Source: a virus | Reading direction: 5' to 3' (one strand) | IMG/VR virus record: IMGVR_UViG_3300010885_010169 | Coordinates: 1 to 32,564 of that record | DNA: 32,564 nt | Part shown: positions 1 through 5,426 of the stretch, in pieces | Layout: every line of letters begins with the position of its first letter | How positions within the stretch are numbered: the stretch's first letter is position 1 | The notes under the pieces: model-generated | What the model was told of the DNA's origin: nothing | Database searches by the model: none | The model's input: only the letters and a program-made list of their open reading frames with translations | Program-made: the position numbers and the translations under genes

Positions 1-538
1 CATTTCGGCTACGGAATTCTACCTTACCATCTCTGACGATTGCGTTGAACCTCATCCCGTCCATCTTTAGTTGGGCGTATGCTGGGTACTTTATTTTGTC
101 CACCAACTTCTGCTCGAATCCGCTGCACAACATTACTGGATACTCTCGAATCAAGCCACCCCAAACTGCGTTTGCAGTTGATACTTGGACGCCACATTTT
201 AAATCCTTTTGAATAATACGTTCAATTACTTTAGCATCTTCTGGACTCAGTGCCTCAAGCATTCCCTTTAAATGATTGATTGCCGCATTGCCAGTCACCA
301 AACGAAATGTCAAGTCATGAAGAGAGTCAAGCGCAAACTTCAGCGAGATTGGTTCATTGGGTGAATCGAATGGCGTGTATGCTGGAATCTTTCGAATATA
401 AAACTGAGTGAAGGGGCACAAAGCCATGCGAATAACTTCACGGAGTGTAGCATTGTTCGCATGGGCAGACAACTGCTCAATTTTATAGTTACGAGAAGAA
501 TTTGCGGCAAGATCATTTAAGAATGCGTTTATATTCAT
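1..538 (-). CDS. 30: gp30-like ATP-dependent DNA ligase, N-terminal part (3' end outside window)
   Basis: Seals nicks during replication and recombination. The first ~179 residues are present, starting MNINAFLNDLAANSSRNYKI. The nucleotidyltransferase motif I is clear in AQLKMDGMRFNAIV, with the adenylated lysine at position 158 (T4 gp30: K159), followed by EFRSRN (motif Ia type). The preceding segment CGVQVSTANAVWGGLI is also typical of T4-type ligases. The frame runs off the window at base 1. The ATG overlaps the previous stop by 4 nt. Confidence 0.93.
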   Translation of the reverse strand, partial: MNINAFLNDLAANSSRNYKIEQLSAHANNATLREVIRMALCPFTQFYIRKIPAYTPFDSPNEPISLKFALDSLHDLTFRLVTGNAAINHLKGMLEALSPEDAKVIERIIQKDLKCGVQVSTANAVWGGLIREYPVMLCSGFEQKLVDKIKYPAYAQLKMDGMRFNAIVRDGKVEFRSRN

Positions 539-723
539 TTGCGTTTTAACTCTTTGAATTTGCGGTAACGTGTATCAAATCGAATAGGATTCTTAAACTT
601 CGTTACCGTTTTACTGTCAACATTATAGAAAGCATACATCTTCGACTTATCGTCAGACAAGTAGTAGATATGGTTACTCACACGAGTAGACCAATCACTG
701 GTAGTTTCTTGAAATGCTTTCAT
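535..723 (-). CDS. Small basic protein, 62 aa
   Basis: MKAFQETTSDWSTRVSNHIY, YLSDDKSKMYAFYNVDSKTV, then TKFKNPIRFDTRYRKFKELK. Basic with a short beta-type centre. No ribosome site; the ATG lies 2 nt after the preceding stop, so it is probably re-initiated. Its stop overlaps the DNA ligase start (ATGA). Function unknown. Confidence 0.65.
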   Translation of the reverse strand: MKAFQETTSDWSTRVSNHIYYLSDDKSKMYAFYNVDSKTVTKFKNPIRFDTRYRKFKELKRK

Positions 724-725
724 GG

Positions 726-932
726 TTACACAAAAGACTTCGATGGGAAACCAACAGCAAAGCCAGAAGATCCAGAGATGAAACCACGGGAAGATTTGCT
801 ACGCATGACACCTTTGGGTGCTTTGCGCTTGCGAGTATCGACCTGGATCACACCACCTGACTTCAGGAATTTTTTGAGAGCCTTCTCGGACTCTTGACGG
901 ATTTGTTCTTTGGATTTGTAAATGGTATTCAT
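726..932 (-). CDS. Small basic protein, 68 aa
   Basis: MNTIYKSKEQIRQESEKALK, then KFLKSGGVIQVDTRKRKAPK, then GVMRSKSSRGFISGSSGFAV. Strongly basic with a Ser/Gly-rich C-terminus, suggesting nucleic-acid contact, but no family recognised. The ATG at 932 follows AAAAGGAAATATATT, located right after the preceding stop; a TTG upstream at 950 is unlikely. Confidence 0.7.
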   Translation of the reverse strand: MNTIYKSKEQIRQESEKALKKFLKSGGVIQVDTRKRKAPKGVMRSKSSRGFISGSSGFAVGFPSKSFV

Positions 933-950
933 AATATATTTCCTTTTCAA

Positions 951-1220
951 TTAAGCAACGACTTTGTGGATCTTCTTGGAGTTCTGGCTCAACAGACGAT
1001 CATCCATCATTTCGGAAAGGATGAACTTCGCGATATTGATATTTTTGCGAGCCTGATCAGTTGCCTGAGCATGACCGAAAGACATCAGTTCTTGAGCATC
1101 GGAGAGGACACCCATCGCAACCATTTCCAGACCAGTCATACGAGCAGTGATCCCGTTCATGTATTCTTCGCGGATATCGGCTTCAGTCATACCGTAGCAC
1201 TTGGCTTCAAAATCAGTCAT
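951..1220 (-). CDS. Small protein, 89 aa
   Basis: Reads MTDFEAKCYGMTEADIREEY, then MNGITARMTGLEMVAMGVLS and DAQELMSFGHAQATDQARKN, ending KIHKVVA. Helical and Met-rich; no family that I can name with confidence, though small 'TDFEAKCYG(M/L)T' proteins occur widely in T4-like phages. The ATG at 1220 follows AAAAGGAACTAAAA and is preferred to the upstream ATGs, which would lie at or before the expected transcript start. First gene of the ligase transcription unit. Confidence 0.75.
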   Translation of the reverse strand: MTDFEAKCYGMTEADIREEYMNGITARMTGLEMVAMGVLSDAQELMSFGHAQATDQARKNINIAKFILSEMMDDRLLSQNSKKIHKVVA

Positions 1221-1250
1221 TTTTAGTTCCTTTTCATTCATCATAGTATA

Positions 1251-1279
1251 ATTATACCGCAGGTCTGAATTAAAGGCAA
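1251..1279 (-). promoter_or_regulatory. Sigma70-type promoter for the small genes upstream of ligase
   Basis: Minus strand TTGCCT (1279-1274), 17-bp spacer, TATAAT (1256-1251), 31 nt before the ATG at 1220. Identical over 32 bp to the promoter at 8612-8640. Confidence 0.85.
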
Positions 1280-1378
1280 GGGATTTCTGACATTCCCCTC
1301 AGAAGTTGAGGGGATTCCCACCCTATAGGGAGCACGTAAGTTGTTGATTTGTAAGGGGATTTTTCCCTCTCGAGAGGG
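1274..1378 (-). repeat. Early punctuation module, copy 1, with three further palindromes
   Basis: After the tandem terminators come CCCTCTCGAGAGGG (1365-1378), the 17-mer AAATCAACAACTTACGT (1350-1334), CCCTATAGGG (1321-1330) and the hairpin CCCCTCA/TGAGGGG (1295-1313) containing AATCCCCTCA (1316-1307). The module then enters the promoter -35. The 17-mer and 10-mer recur at 11156-11182; the 10-mer also at 8668-8677. No coding potential. Confidence 0.7.
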
Positions 1379-1381
1379 CTT

Positions 1382-1407
1382 AAAACGTCCTAGGAGACCC
1401 TAGGACG
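1382..1407 (-). terminator. Tandem terminator 2
   Basis: Perfect 9-bp stem CGTCCTAGG / CCTAGGACG with a 4-nt loop, followed on the minus strand by TTTT. A second strong stop 32 bp after the first. Confidence 0.82.
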
Positions 1408-1438
1408 GCAGGGGTGGGGTAACCCTCAAAGGACGCCT

Positions 1439-1469
1439 AAAAACGTCTCTACGGACGTCCTACGAGACG
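1439..1469 (-). terminator. Tandem terminator 1 (overlaps a stop codon)
   Basis: Palindrome with arms CGTCTC/GAGACG (1444-1449 / 1464-1469) around GGACGTCC, all sharing one symmetry centre, followed on the minus strand by TTTTT. The TAG stop of the 1460-1762 gene lies within the stem. Confidence 0.75.
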
Positions 1470-1762
1470 ATTCGCAGTCCCTGTAGGGCACTGGCGGAGA
1501 CAACCTCAATACCCGAGCCAAAGATTCGGTTGTATTCAGTGACCATCTTAGGGTCAGCGTTAGCCTCAGAAGCGATAGCCGAAAGGTATAGGGTAACTTT
1601 ACCTGAAGCATAGGGCATGTATGGCATCAATGCAACACCAACTCCCTTTTCAGTTTGTTGCATCATGATGGTTGCTGGATTATCTAGTTTATATCCACCA
1701 CCACTGTCTTCACATTCACTGATTAGTTCTTCACCACTAATCATCTTAAATACTTTAATCAT
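1460..1762 (-). CDS. Sm/Hfq-like-fold phage protein, 100 aa
   Basis: Reads MIKVFKMISGEELISECEDS, then YKLDNPATIMMQ, VALMPYMPYASG and EYNRIFGSGIEV. The K.iSGEE.i.e ... y.L.nPa.i ... lmPy ... Y pattern is what I associate with Sm-like-fold proteins of marine T4-like phages. A longer relative is encoded at 16111-16590. These are thought to form rings and may bind RNA; that is inferred by fold. The C-terminal codons and stop lie inside the first of two tandem terminators. Confidence 0.68.
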   Translation of the reverse strand: MIKVFKMISGEELISECEDSGGGYKLDNPATIMMQQTEKGVGVALMPYMPYASGKVTLYLSAIASEANADPKMVTEYNRIFGSGIEVVSASALQGLRIVS

Positions 1763-1968
1763 TGGACTTCCCTTGCTAAAAATTCAATATAGTCAGCAGC
1801 TTCATTTTGGTTAGAAAAATGTCTGACTTCAAACATATCATTATCAAAATAATGTTGCGCGACCACCAATACTTCTTTCGTGCGATAGACTGAAATCTTC
1901 ATGACCCAGTTCCCACGTCGTATGGTTACGAACGAGATTAGGTTTGGAGACATCTTTGATTTCATCAT
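1759..1968 (-). CDS. Small protein, 69 aa (start uncertain)
   Basis: The convincing part is the C-terminal 47 residues, MKISVYRTKEVLVVAQHYFD to NQNEAADYIEFLAREVQ, which looks like a small alpha/beta domain. The longer start at 1968 is kept because it sits 5 nt after a CTAAATA element, as for the gene at 19093. An internal ATG at 1902 with a weak GGGAAC upstream is the alternative. No family. Its stop overlaps the next gene's ATG by 4 nt. Confidence 0.6.
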   Translation of the reverse strand: MMKSKMSPNLISFVTIRRGNWVMKISVYRTKEVLVVAQHYFDNDMFEVRHFSNQNEAADYIEFLAREVQ

Positions 1969-1973
1969 ACAAT

Positions 1974-1980
1974 TATTTAG
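1974..1980 (-). promoter_or_regulatory. Candidate late promoter CTAAATA, exactly 5 nt before an ATG
   Basis: CTAAATA-ATTGT-ATG (1968). Same core and same 5-nt spacing as at 19099-19105, again right after a terminator hairpin and again without a Shine-Dalgarno. Confidence 0.5.
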
Positions 1981-1997
1981 GGGAACCGAAGTTCCCC
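1980..1997 (-). terminator. UUCG-loop hairpin (terminator candidate)
   Basis: Minus-strand GGGGAAC-TTCG-GTTCCCC, a perfect 7-bp stem with the extra-stable UUCG tetraloop common in T4 intergenic hairpins, followed by TAAATAATTGT. It separates the Hsp20 unit from the next gene. The 3' arm abuts the CTAAATA element. Confidence 0.75.
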
Positions 1998-2012
1998 ATT
2001 TGTATGATAAAT

Positions 2013-2141
2013 CTATCTTCTATCTAAGTAATAACGATGCATCCAGTAATCTACGTCACCAGCAGATTTTGGATACTTGGAAGCAATATAAAGGTCAATT
2101 GGAGAAGATTGTTTAAATAAATTCTTAAAGAATTCAATCAT
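2013..2141 (-). CDS. Microprotein, 42 aa
   Basis: MIEFFKNLFKQSSPIDLYIA then SKYPKSAGDVDYWMHRYYLD. The ATG follows GGAGAATTGGAAG, a good ribosome site, and overlaps the preceding stop. The DVDYWMHRYY end is typical of short orphan proteins in T4-like phages (DVE.W...Y). No function assignable. It ends 16 nt before a hairpin terminator. Confidence 0.6.
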   Translation of the reverse strand: MIEFFKNLFKQSSPIDLYIASKYPKSAGDVDYWMHRYYLDRR

Positions 2142-2236
2142 CTTCCAATTCTCCTCGCGATCACTTCAGCTTTCGCCTTACGTACTTCGACTACAAGATC
2201 AGACATGAACCAAAAGAATTTCTTAATTGAGTTCAT
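2138..2236 (-). CDS. Microprotein, 32 aa
   Basis: MNSIKKFFWFMSDLVVEVRK followed by AKAEVIARRIGR. It overlaps the Hsp20 stop by 4 nt and the next gene start by 4 nt (ATGA at both ends), which is the junction style of real genes here. The N-terminus is amphipathic and hydrophobic (KKFFWFMSDLVV), the C-terminus basic. No family. An overlap-coupled small protein is likely; function unknown. Confidence 0.5.
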   Translation of the reverse strand: MNSIKKFFWFMSDLVVEVRKAKAEVIARRIGR

Positions 2237-2712
2237 AGAATGTCCTCATTAAGTAATTGTTTTTCAGCTTTTGCCTTGACAGCGATTTTCTTTGGCTTCT
2301 TAGTTTCTGGAATCAAACGCTCCAAGAAGATCTTAAGCATGCCATTGAACATCTCTGCATCTTTGACTTCTACTTCATCATTCAATACGAATGCTCGAGT
2401 AAAGGCACGATTAGCAATTCCTTTGAACAAGAAATTGTTTTCGGCTTCGTCAGCTTTGATGTTACCACGAACAACTAACTTACCATCAATCATCTCAATA
2501 TCGATGTCTTGCTGACCGAAACCAGCTACAGCCAATTCAATGGTGTAACGATTGTCGTCATGCTTAACGATATTGTATGGTGGATAGTTAGGGATGTTCT
2601 TAGTTATATCATCATGCATTTTCTGCATGCGAGTAAACTGTTCATCAAACCCTACAAAGAATTTGTCAAAGTCTTTAGTGTTCCAAATATTTGGAATGAA
2701 GTGGTTCCCCAT
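2233..2712 (-). CDS. hsp20: Hsp20 / small heat-shock protein
   Basis: IbpA-type chaperone that holds unfolding proteins. The alpha-crystallin domain runs from NYPPYNIVKHDDNRYTIELA, through AVAGFGQQDIDIEMIDGKLV, to GIANRAFTRAFVLNDEVEVK and the terminal NGMLKIFLERLIPE. The C-terminal tail includes KPKKIAV, matching the IxI/V oligomerisation motif region. The ATG at 2712 follows AAGGAGATTATC. Hsp20 genes are frequent in aquatic T4-like phages and probably assist virion protein folding. The stop overlaps the next microgene (ATGA). Confidence 0.93.
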   Translation of the reverse strand: MGNHFIPNIWNTKDFDKFFVGFDEQFTRMQKMHDDITKNIPNYPPYNIVKHDDNRYTIELAVAGFGQQDIDIEMIDGKLVVRGNIKADEAENNFLFKGIANRAFTRAFVLNDEVEVKDAEMFNGMLKIFLERLIPETKKPKKIAVKAKAEKQLLNEDIL

Positions 2713-2722
2713 GATAATCTCC

Positions 2723-2947
2723 TTATTGTTTAGCGAATGCTTTTTTAGCATCGAACGTGAATGCTGACATACCCAATGTAGTGAAAAAATCTACATTGGC
2801 TTTAGCAACAGTTTTTGCAAAAGCAGTTTGCGCTGCAATAAATTGATCTAGGGGTTTTTTGAGTTCTTCGTTTTTGACGCAGGTCTCAACGAATTTAGTT
2901 TTGACACCTTGGAAAGTGTCGATTGCTGTATTAATGTTATGTAACAT
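2723..2947 (-). CDS. Small helical, phasin-like protein, 74 aa
   Basis: Almost entirely helical and Ala/Lys/Phe-rich: INTAIDTFQGVKTKFVETCV, LDQFIAAQTAFAKTVAKANV, DFFTTLGMSAFTF. The AQTAFAKTVAKA..DF pattern recalls phasins (polyhydroxyalkanoate granule-associated proteins), though similarity is weak and the protein is short. The ATG at 2947 follows TAGGAGAAAAC. The next gene, Hsp20, starts 11 nt downstream of its end. A role in coating surfaces or membranes is speculative. Confidence 0.65.
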   Translation of the reverse strand: MLHNINTAIDTFQGVKTKFVETCVKNEELKKPLDQFIAAQTAFAKTVAKANVDFFTTLGMSAFTFDAKKAFAKQ

Positions 2948-2978
2948 TGTTTTCTCCTATTAAGCGAGTAGTTAAAAT

Positions 2979-3110
2979 GATACCCCAAATGGGCGTATCC
3001 TAAATCCTGCTTACTGAATGCAGGGACACCATATCGTTGTGCCAGCGTTAGACGCTCCTAAGGTAGTAGAGTCTTTACGTTCCCATCCCGATGGGACAAA
3101 ACTATTTATG
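2979..3110 (-). other. Structured intergenic region with four hairpins and a CATAAATA element
   Basis: In minus-strand order: CATAAATA (3110-3103), then hairpins TCCCATC/GATGGGA (3096-3081), AGCGT/ACGCT (3056-3044), CCTGC/GCAGG (3024-3006) and GATACgCCC/GGGGTATC (2999-2979). No ORF of useful size and no tRNA arms (no GTTC box). The last hairpin ends ~20 nt before the phasin-like gene's ribosome site. Could be a structured 5' leader, a processed small RNA or a run of terminators. Confidence 0.5.
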
Positions 3111-3285
3111 CTTTTTCAGCAGCAGGTGCAGCTTCTTCAGCTGCTGCAGCTAATTTAGCGATTTGTGATTCACCTTGCATTTTGATCTTACCGATCAATT
3201 GCGCAATTTCATCAAAAGGGTGTTTACCCAAACAGCGTAGAACTACGTTTGTTTCTTCAACTGTCAATTCAAGAGTAATGTTCAT
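3106..3285 (-). CDS. Small Ala-rich-tailed protein, 59 aa
   Basis: Reads MNITLELTVEETNVVLRCLG, KHPFDEIAQLIGKIKMQG, then an Ala/Glu-rich tail (AKLAAAAEEAAPAAEKA). The N-terminal part looks like a compact beta-alpha-alpha domain; small proteins with LTVEE.N.vL..L...PF.ev..LI.KI are common in aquatic phages, often with no assigned role. The ATG at 3285 follows AAGGATC. The stop overlaps a CATAAATA element. Confidence 0.7.
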   Translation of the reverse strand: MNITLELTVEETNVVLRCLGKHPFDEIAQLIGKIKMQGESQIAKLAAAAEEAAPAAEKA

Positions 3286-3304
3286 AATAGATCCTTATAA
3301 AAAA

Positions 3305-3724
3305 TTATTTAGTTTTCTTACCAATGTTATATTTAGGAACAAGTTCCCATTCCGCTTTCTCTTTATAAGATACAACCTTAATCTGAGATAGGGATGCTTT
3401 TGGCTCTGCTTTAGATTCAACAACTATCTTTAGTAGTTCCCAATCTTGCAACAAAGCTGTAATTGCATTTCTTCGTTCAATGTCCCCAGATGTAATGTTG
3501 GATTCTTTACCATCTAGGGCGAACAATTCTTTGAAGTGTACGATAAAGTACCTACCTTGCTTATGTAAAATGTGGCAAGATTGATACAGTTTCTTTTCTT
3601 TACGGGAGGCAATGCCAATGCGAGTAAGAGTCTCACGAACCTTCAGAAAGTTATCTGGTTCTGGTAGGGTCACTTCAAGCATGGACTCGGGCGTCCAGTC
3701 ATAGTAGATCATTTCGACAGTCAT
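3305..3724 (-). CDS. regA: RegA-like translational repressor
   Basis: RNA-binding protein that represses translation of early replication mRNAs (in T4 including 44, 45, 62 and its own). Conserved segments: NFLKVRETLTRIGIASRKEK, KLYQSCHILHKQGRYFIVHF, ITSGDIERRNAITALLQDWE and SYKEKAEWELVPKYNIGKK. The strong AAGGTGG upstream supports the ATG at 3724, which gives 14 extra N-terminal residues (TVEMIYYDWTPES) ahead of the T4 start point (MLEVTL). Here gene 43 does not follow, unlike T4. Confidence 0.95.
   Translation of the reverse strand: MTVEMIYYDWTPESMLEVTLPEPDNFLKVRETLTRIGIASRKEKKLYQSCHILHKQGRYFIVHFKELFALDGKESNITSGDIERRNAITALLQDWELLKIVVESKAEPKASLSQIKVVSYKEKAEWELVPKYNIGKKTK
3306..3312 (-). promoter_or_regulatory. 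Candidate late promoter CTAAATA at the end of regA
   Basis: CTAAATA overlaps the regA stop and lies 20 nt before the ATG of the 59-aa gene, with AAGGATC in between. It has the same core as the elements at 1974 and 19099. Function inferred. Confidence 0.4.
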
Positions 3725-4101
3725 TATTTTCCACCTTTTTGTAGTTTTTCTTCAATTATACTCAAATGCTCAACCGAAAGGACAGTCAATGCCTCTTTCG
3801 CCTTCTCATCAGAATACCCGTAGTATTCTTTGACAAGCTGAATAGACTTAGTCTCGGCATCTTTCTTCGCCCACTTACTAAACCTTTTCTTCTTAGGTAT
3901 AGTATTTAGGAAAAAATAAAATTGCCAATCTCTGGGGATACCAGGATATCTATTCATTTCGTTGGCATAGAGTACGGTGTCAGAAAAATATGACAGCCCT
4001 CTATTGATCATGAAAGGTGAATAATCTTTACTTGCTTGAGGATCTTGGAATAGATCTTTCTTGTTATCGTTTATGGAATTTAGAAAATCAAAGGGAGACA
4101 T
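3724..4101 (-). CDS. 62: gp62-like clamp loader small subunit
   Basis: Non-ATPase subunit of the clamp loader. The 125-aa form is shorter than T4 gp62 (187 aa) but like the short versions in aquatic T4-like phages. It shows MSPFDFLNSINDNKKDLF, then PFMINRGLSYFSDTVLYANE, and IPKKKRFSKWAKKDAE, with the motif VKEYYGYSDEKAKEAL near the end. The ATG at 4101 is chosen; an upstream TTG would add six residues. Its stop overlaps the regA start (TAATG). Confidence 0.88.
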   Translation of the reverse strand: MSPFDFLNSINDNKKDLFQDPQASKDYSPFMINRGLSYFSDTVLYANEMNRYPGIPRDWQFYFFLNTIPKKKRFSKWAKKDAETKSIQLVKEYYGYSDEKAKEALTVLSVEHLSIIEEKLQKGGK

Positions 4102-4108
4102 AATATAC

Positions 4109-4429
4109 TCATTTGTCAAATCCGATCTCTCTCAGGTTGGTGGGGCTAGCCAAGAATTTCTTATCAGGAAATCTTTTTGCAAGATTCAATTCAAGTTCTC
4201 CTCTGGTACTACCCTGCGCCATGAATGAGTTATCAGATACATCATATACAAAAAATGCATTGTCGTGTTTCTCGATGTTGATCGGAACCATCTCCTCATC
4301 GAGATCTTCCACTTCAATGCGGTTTATAATTCTATCCAGCGTAATTCTAGCCTGGATCTCTCTTACTTTATATCCCAAGTAGAAAAACCAAATTGATAGA
4401 AAAATTATATCTACGATATCGAATGTCAT
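4109..4429 (-). CDS. Single-pass membrane protein between clamp loader genes, 106 aa
   Basis: No family recognised. The N-terminus has a hydrophobic helix at about residues 4-22 (IVDIIFLSIWFFYLGY), followed by a basic KVREIQAR stretch, consistent with a membrane anchor and a cytoplasmic domain. The rest is acidic then mixed (EVEDLDEEMVPINIEKHDN, FLASPTNLREIGFDK). It overlaps gene 44 by 4 nt and its end is 8 nt from the gene 62 start, so it is translated in step with both loader subunits. T4 has no gene here. A membrane-linked replisome factor is a speculation from context. Confidence 0.7.
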   Translation of the reverse strand: MTFDIVDIIFLSIWFFYLGYKVREIQARITLDRIINRIEVEDLDEEMVPINIEKHDNAFFVYDVSDNSFMAQGSTRGELELNLAKRFPDKKFLASPTNLREIGFDK

Positions 4430-5376
4430 TTGAATTTACAGTGAGCCATGATTTCAGTTAATGCTGCCATAGTATTTAGCTCATGGTCAGCCACGAATGC
4501 TGCTTTATACTGATACTCAGCCAATGTTAAAACCAACTGAGGGATACTCGCTGGCTCCAGCATGGAAGCTGAATTATCATACAACTCTCGGAACAATGAA
4601 ACCGAATCCATGTCTGAATTCTTACCCACCCACTTACGAACCTCGCTGAAGTTTTTATCCTTCATGAGATTAATAAGATCTTTATATGAATCTGCACTTG
4701 CGTTTACAAGAATGCCTGAATCAATCTTACCCGAAACTGAGTAGCGTTGAAGTTCATTGAGAACCCTACGGTAATCTGGAAAGTGTTTTGTTACAACTTC
4801 TGCCACTACCTTTGGATCAAACTCAATTTGTTCTTGCTTCAGAATCTGAGTTGCACGCTTAAAGAATTCTGCGGCAGTTTGTTGTTTGTCTTTATTATCG
4901 ATCTTGAAATCAATAACTGAACAACGACTATGCAATGGCTCAATGATTCTATTCTTGAAGTTACAAGTGAAGATGAATCGGCAGTTGGCAGAGAATTCTT
5001 CAATGAATGCTCGCAACGCTGGCTGAGTTGAATTAGGATTTAGGTAATCCGCTTCGTCGAGGATTACAACTTTCTTTGCGTCAGTAAGTGATACTGAAGA
5101 AGCAAAAGATTTAATCTTTGTACGCAGAACATCAATGCCTGATTCCTCAGAACCATTAATGAACATGTACTCAGCACCGATCTCATTACACAATGCTTTG
5201 GCCACAGTAGTTTTACCTACACCTGCAGTGCCACAGAACAGGAATGTAGGAAGTTCTCCCTGAGAAATATACTCACGAAAGGTCTTCTTCAAAGACTCAG
5301 GGAGAACACAATCTTCAATCTTTTGTGGGCGATACTTCTCTACCCACAAAAACAATTCATCACGACTATCGATCAT
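4426..5376 (-). CDS. 44: gp44-like clamp loader ATPase subunit
   Basis: ATPase subunit that with gp62 loads the gp45 clamp. The 316-aa protein (T4: 319) opens with FLWVEKYRPQKIEDCVLPES, Walker A GTAGVGKTT (49-57), Walker B VVILDEAD (103-110), sensor 1 FIFTCN and the SRC motif (150-152) that supplies the arginine finger. The start follows TGGAGTTATT. Its stop overlaps the next small gene by 4 nt (ATGA). Confidence 0.97.
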   Translation of the reverse strand: MIDSRDELFLWVEKYRPQKIEDCVLPESLKKTFREYISQGELPTFLFCGTAGVGKTTVAKALCNEIGAEYMFINGSEESGIDVLRTKIKSFASSVSLTDAKKVVILDEADYLNPNSTQPALRAFIEEFSANCRFIFTCNFKNRIIEPLHSRCSVIDFKIDNKDKQQTAAEFFKRATQILKQEQIEFDPKVVAEVVTKHFPDYRRVLNELQRYSVSGKIDSGILVNASADSYKDLINLMKDKNFSEVRKWVGKNSDMDSVSLFRELYDNSASMLEPASIPQLVLTLAEYQYKAAFVADHELNTMAALTEIMAHCKFK

Positions 5377-5392
5377 AATAACTCCATAATAT

Positions 5393-5426
5393 AAAAAAGA
5401 AGGAACAGGGAATTATCCCTGTCCTT
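5393..5426 (-). terminator. Rho-independent terminator between genes 45 and 44
   Basis: Minus-strand stem AGGACAGGG / CCCTGTTCCT with loop ATAATT, then TCTTTTTT. It begins at the clamp stop codon and ends 17 nt before the gene 44 ATG. Partial termination here would lower loader relative to clamp expression. Confidence 0.88.

Noticed and set aside
1901-2116. Plus-strand frame across 1901-2116
   Set aside because: Runs through the terminator hairpin and over two minus-strand genes; no ribosome site and it would be the only plus-strand gene.
2960-3000. Sigma70 promoter from GGGGTATCAT near 2978-2990
   Set aside because: Poor -10 and no recognisable -35 at 16-18 bp; the sequence is better explained as a hairpin arm.
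2979-3110. tRNA or tRNA-like gene in the hairpin-rich gap
   Set aside because: No acceptor stem pairing across the region and no T-loop GTTC-type sequence.
3903-3909. CTAAATACTAT elements inside gene 62, also at 4473-4479 and 18196-18202
   Set aside because: Late-promoter-like, but all three encode Leu-Asn-Thr in frame (LNTI/LNTM) and none is placed well before a start; likely codon coincidence.
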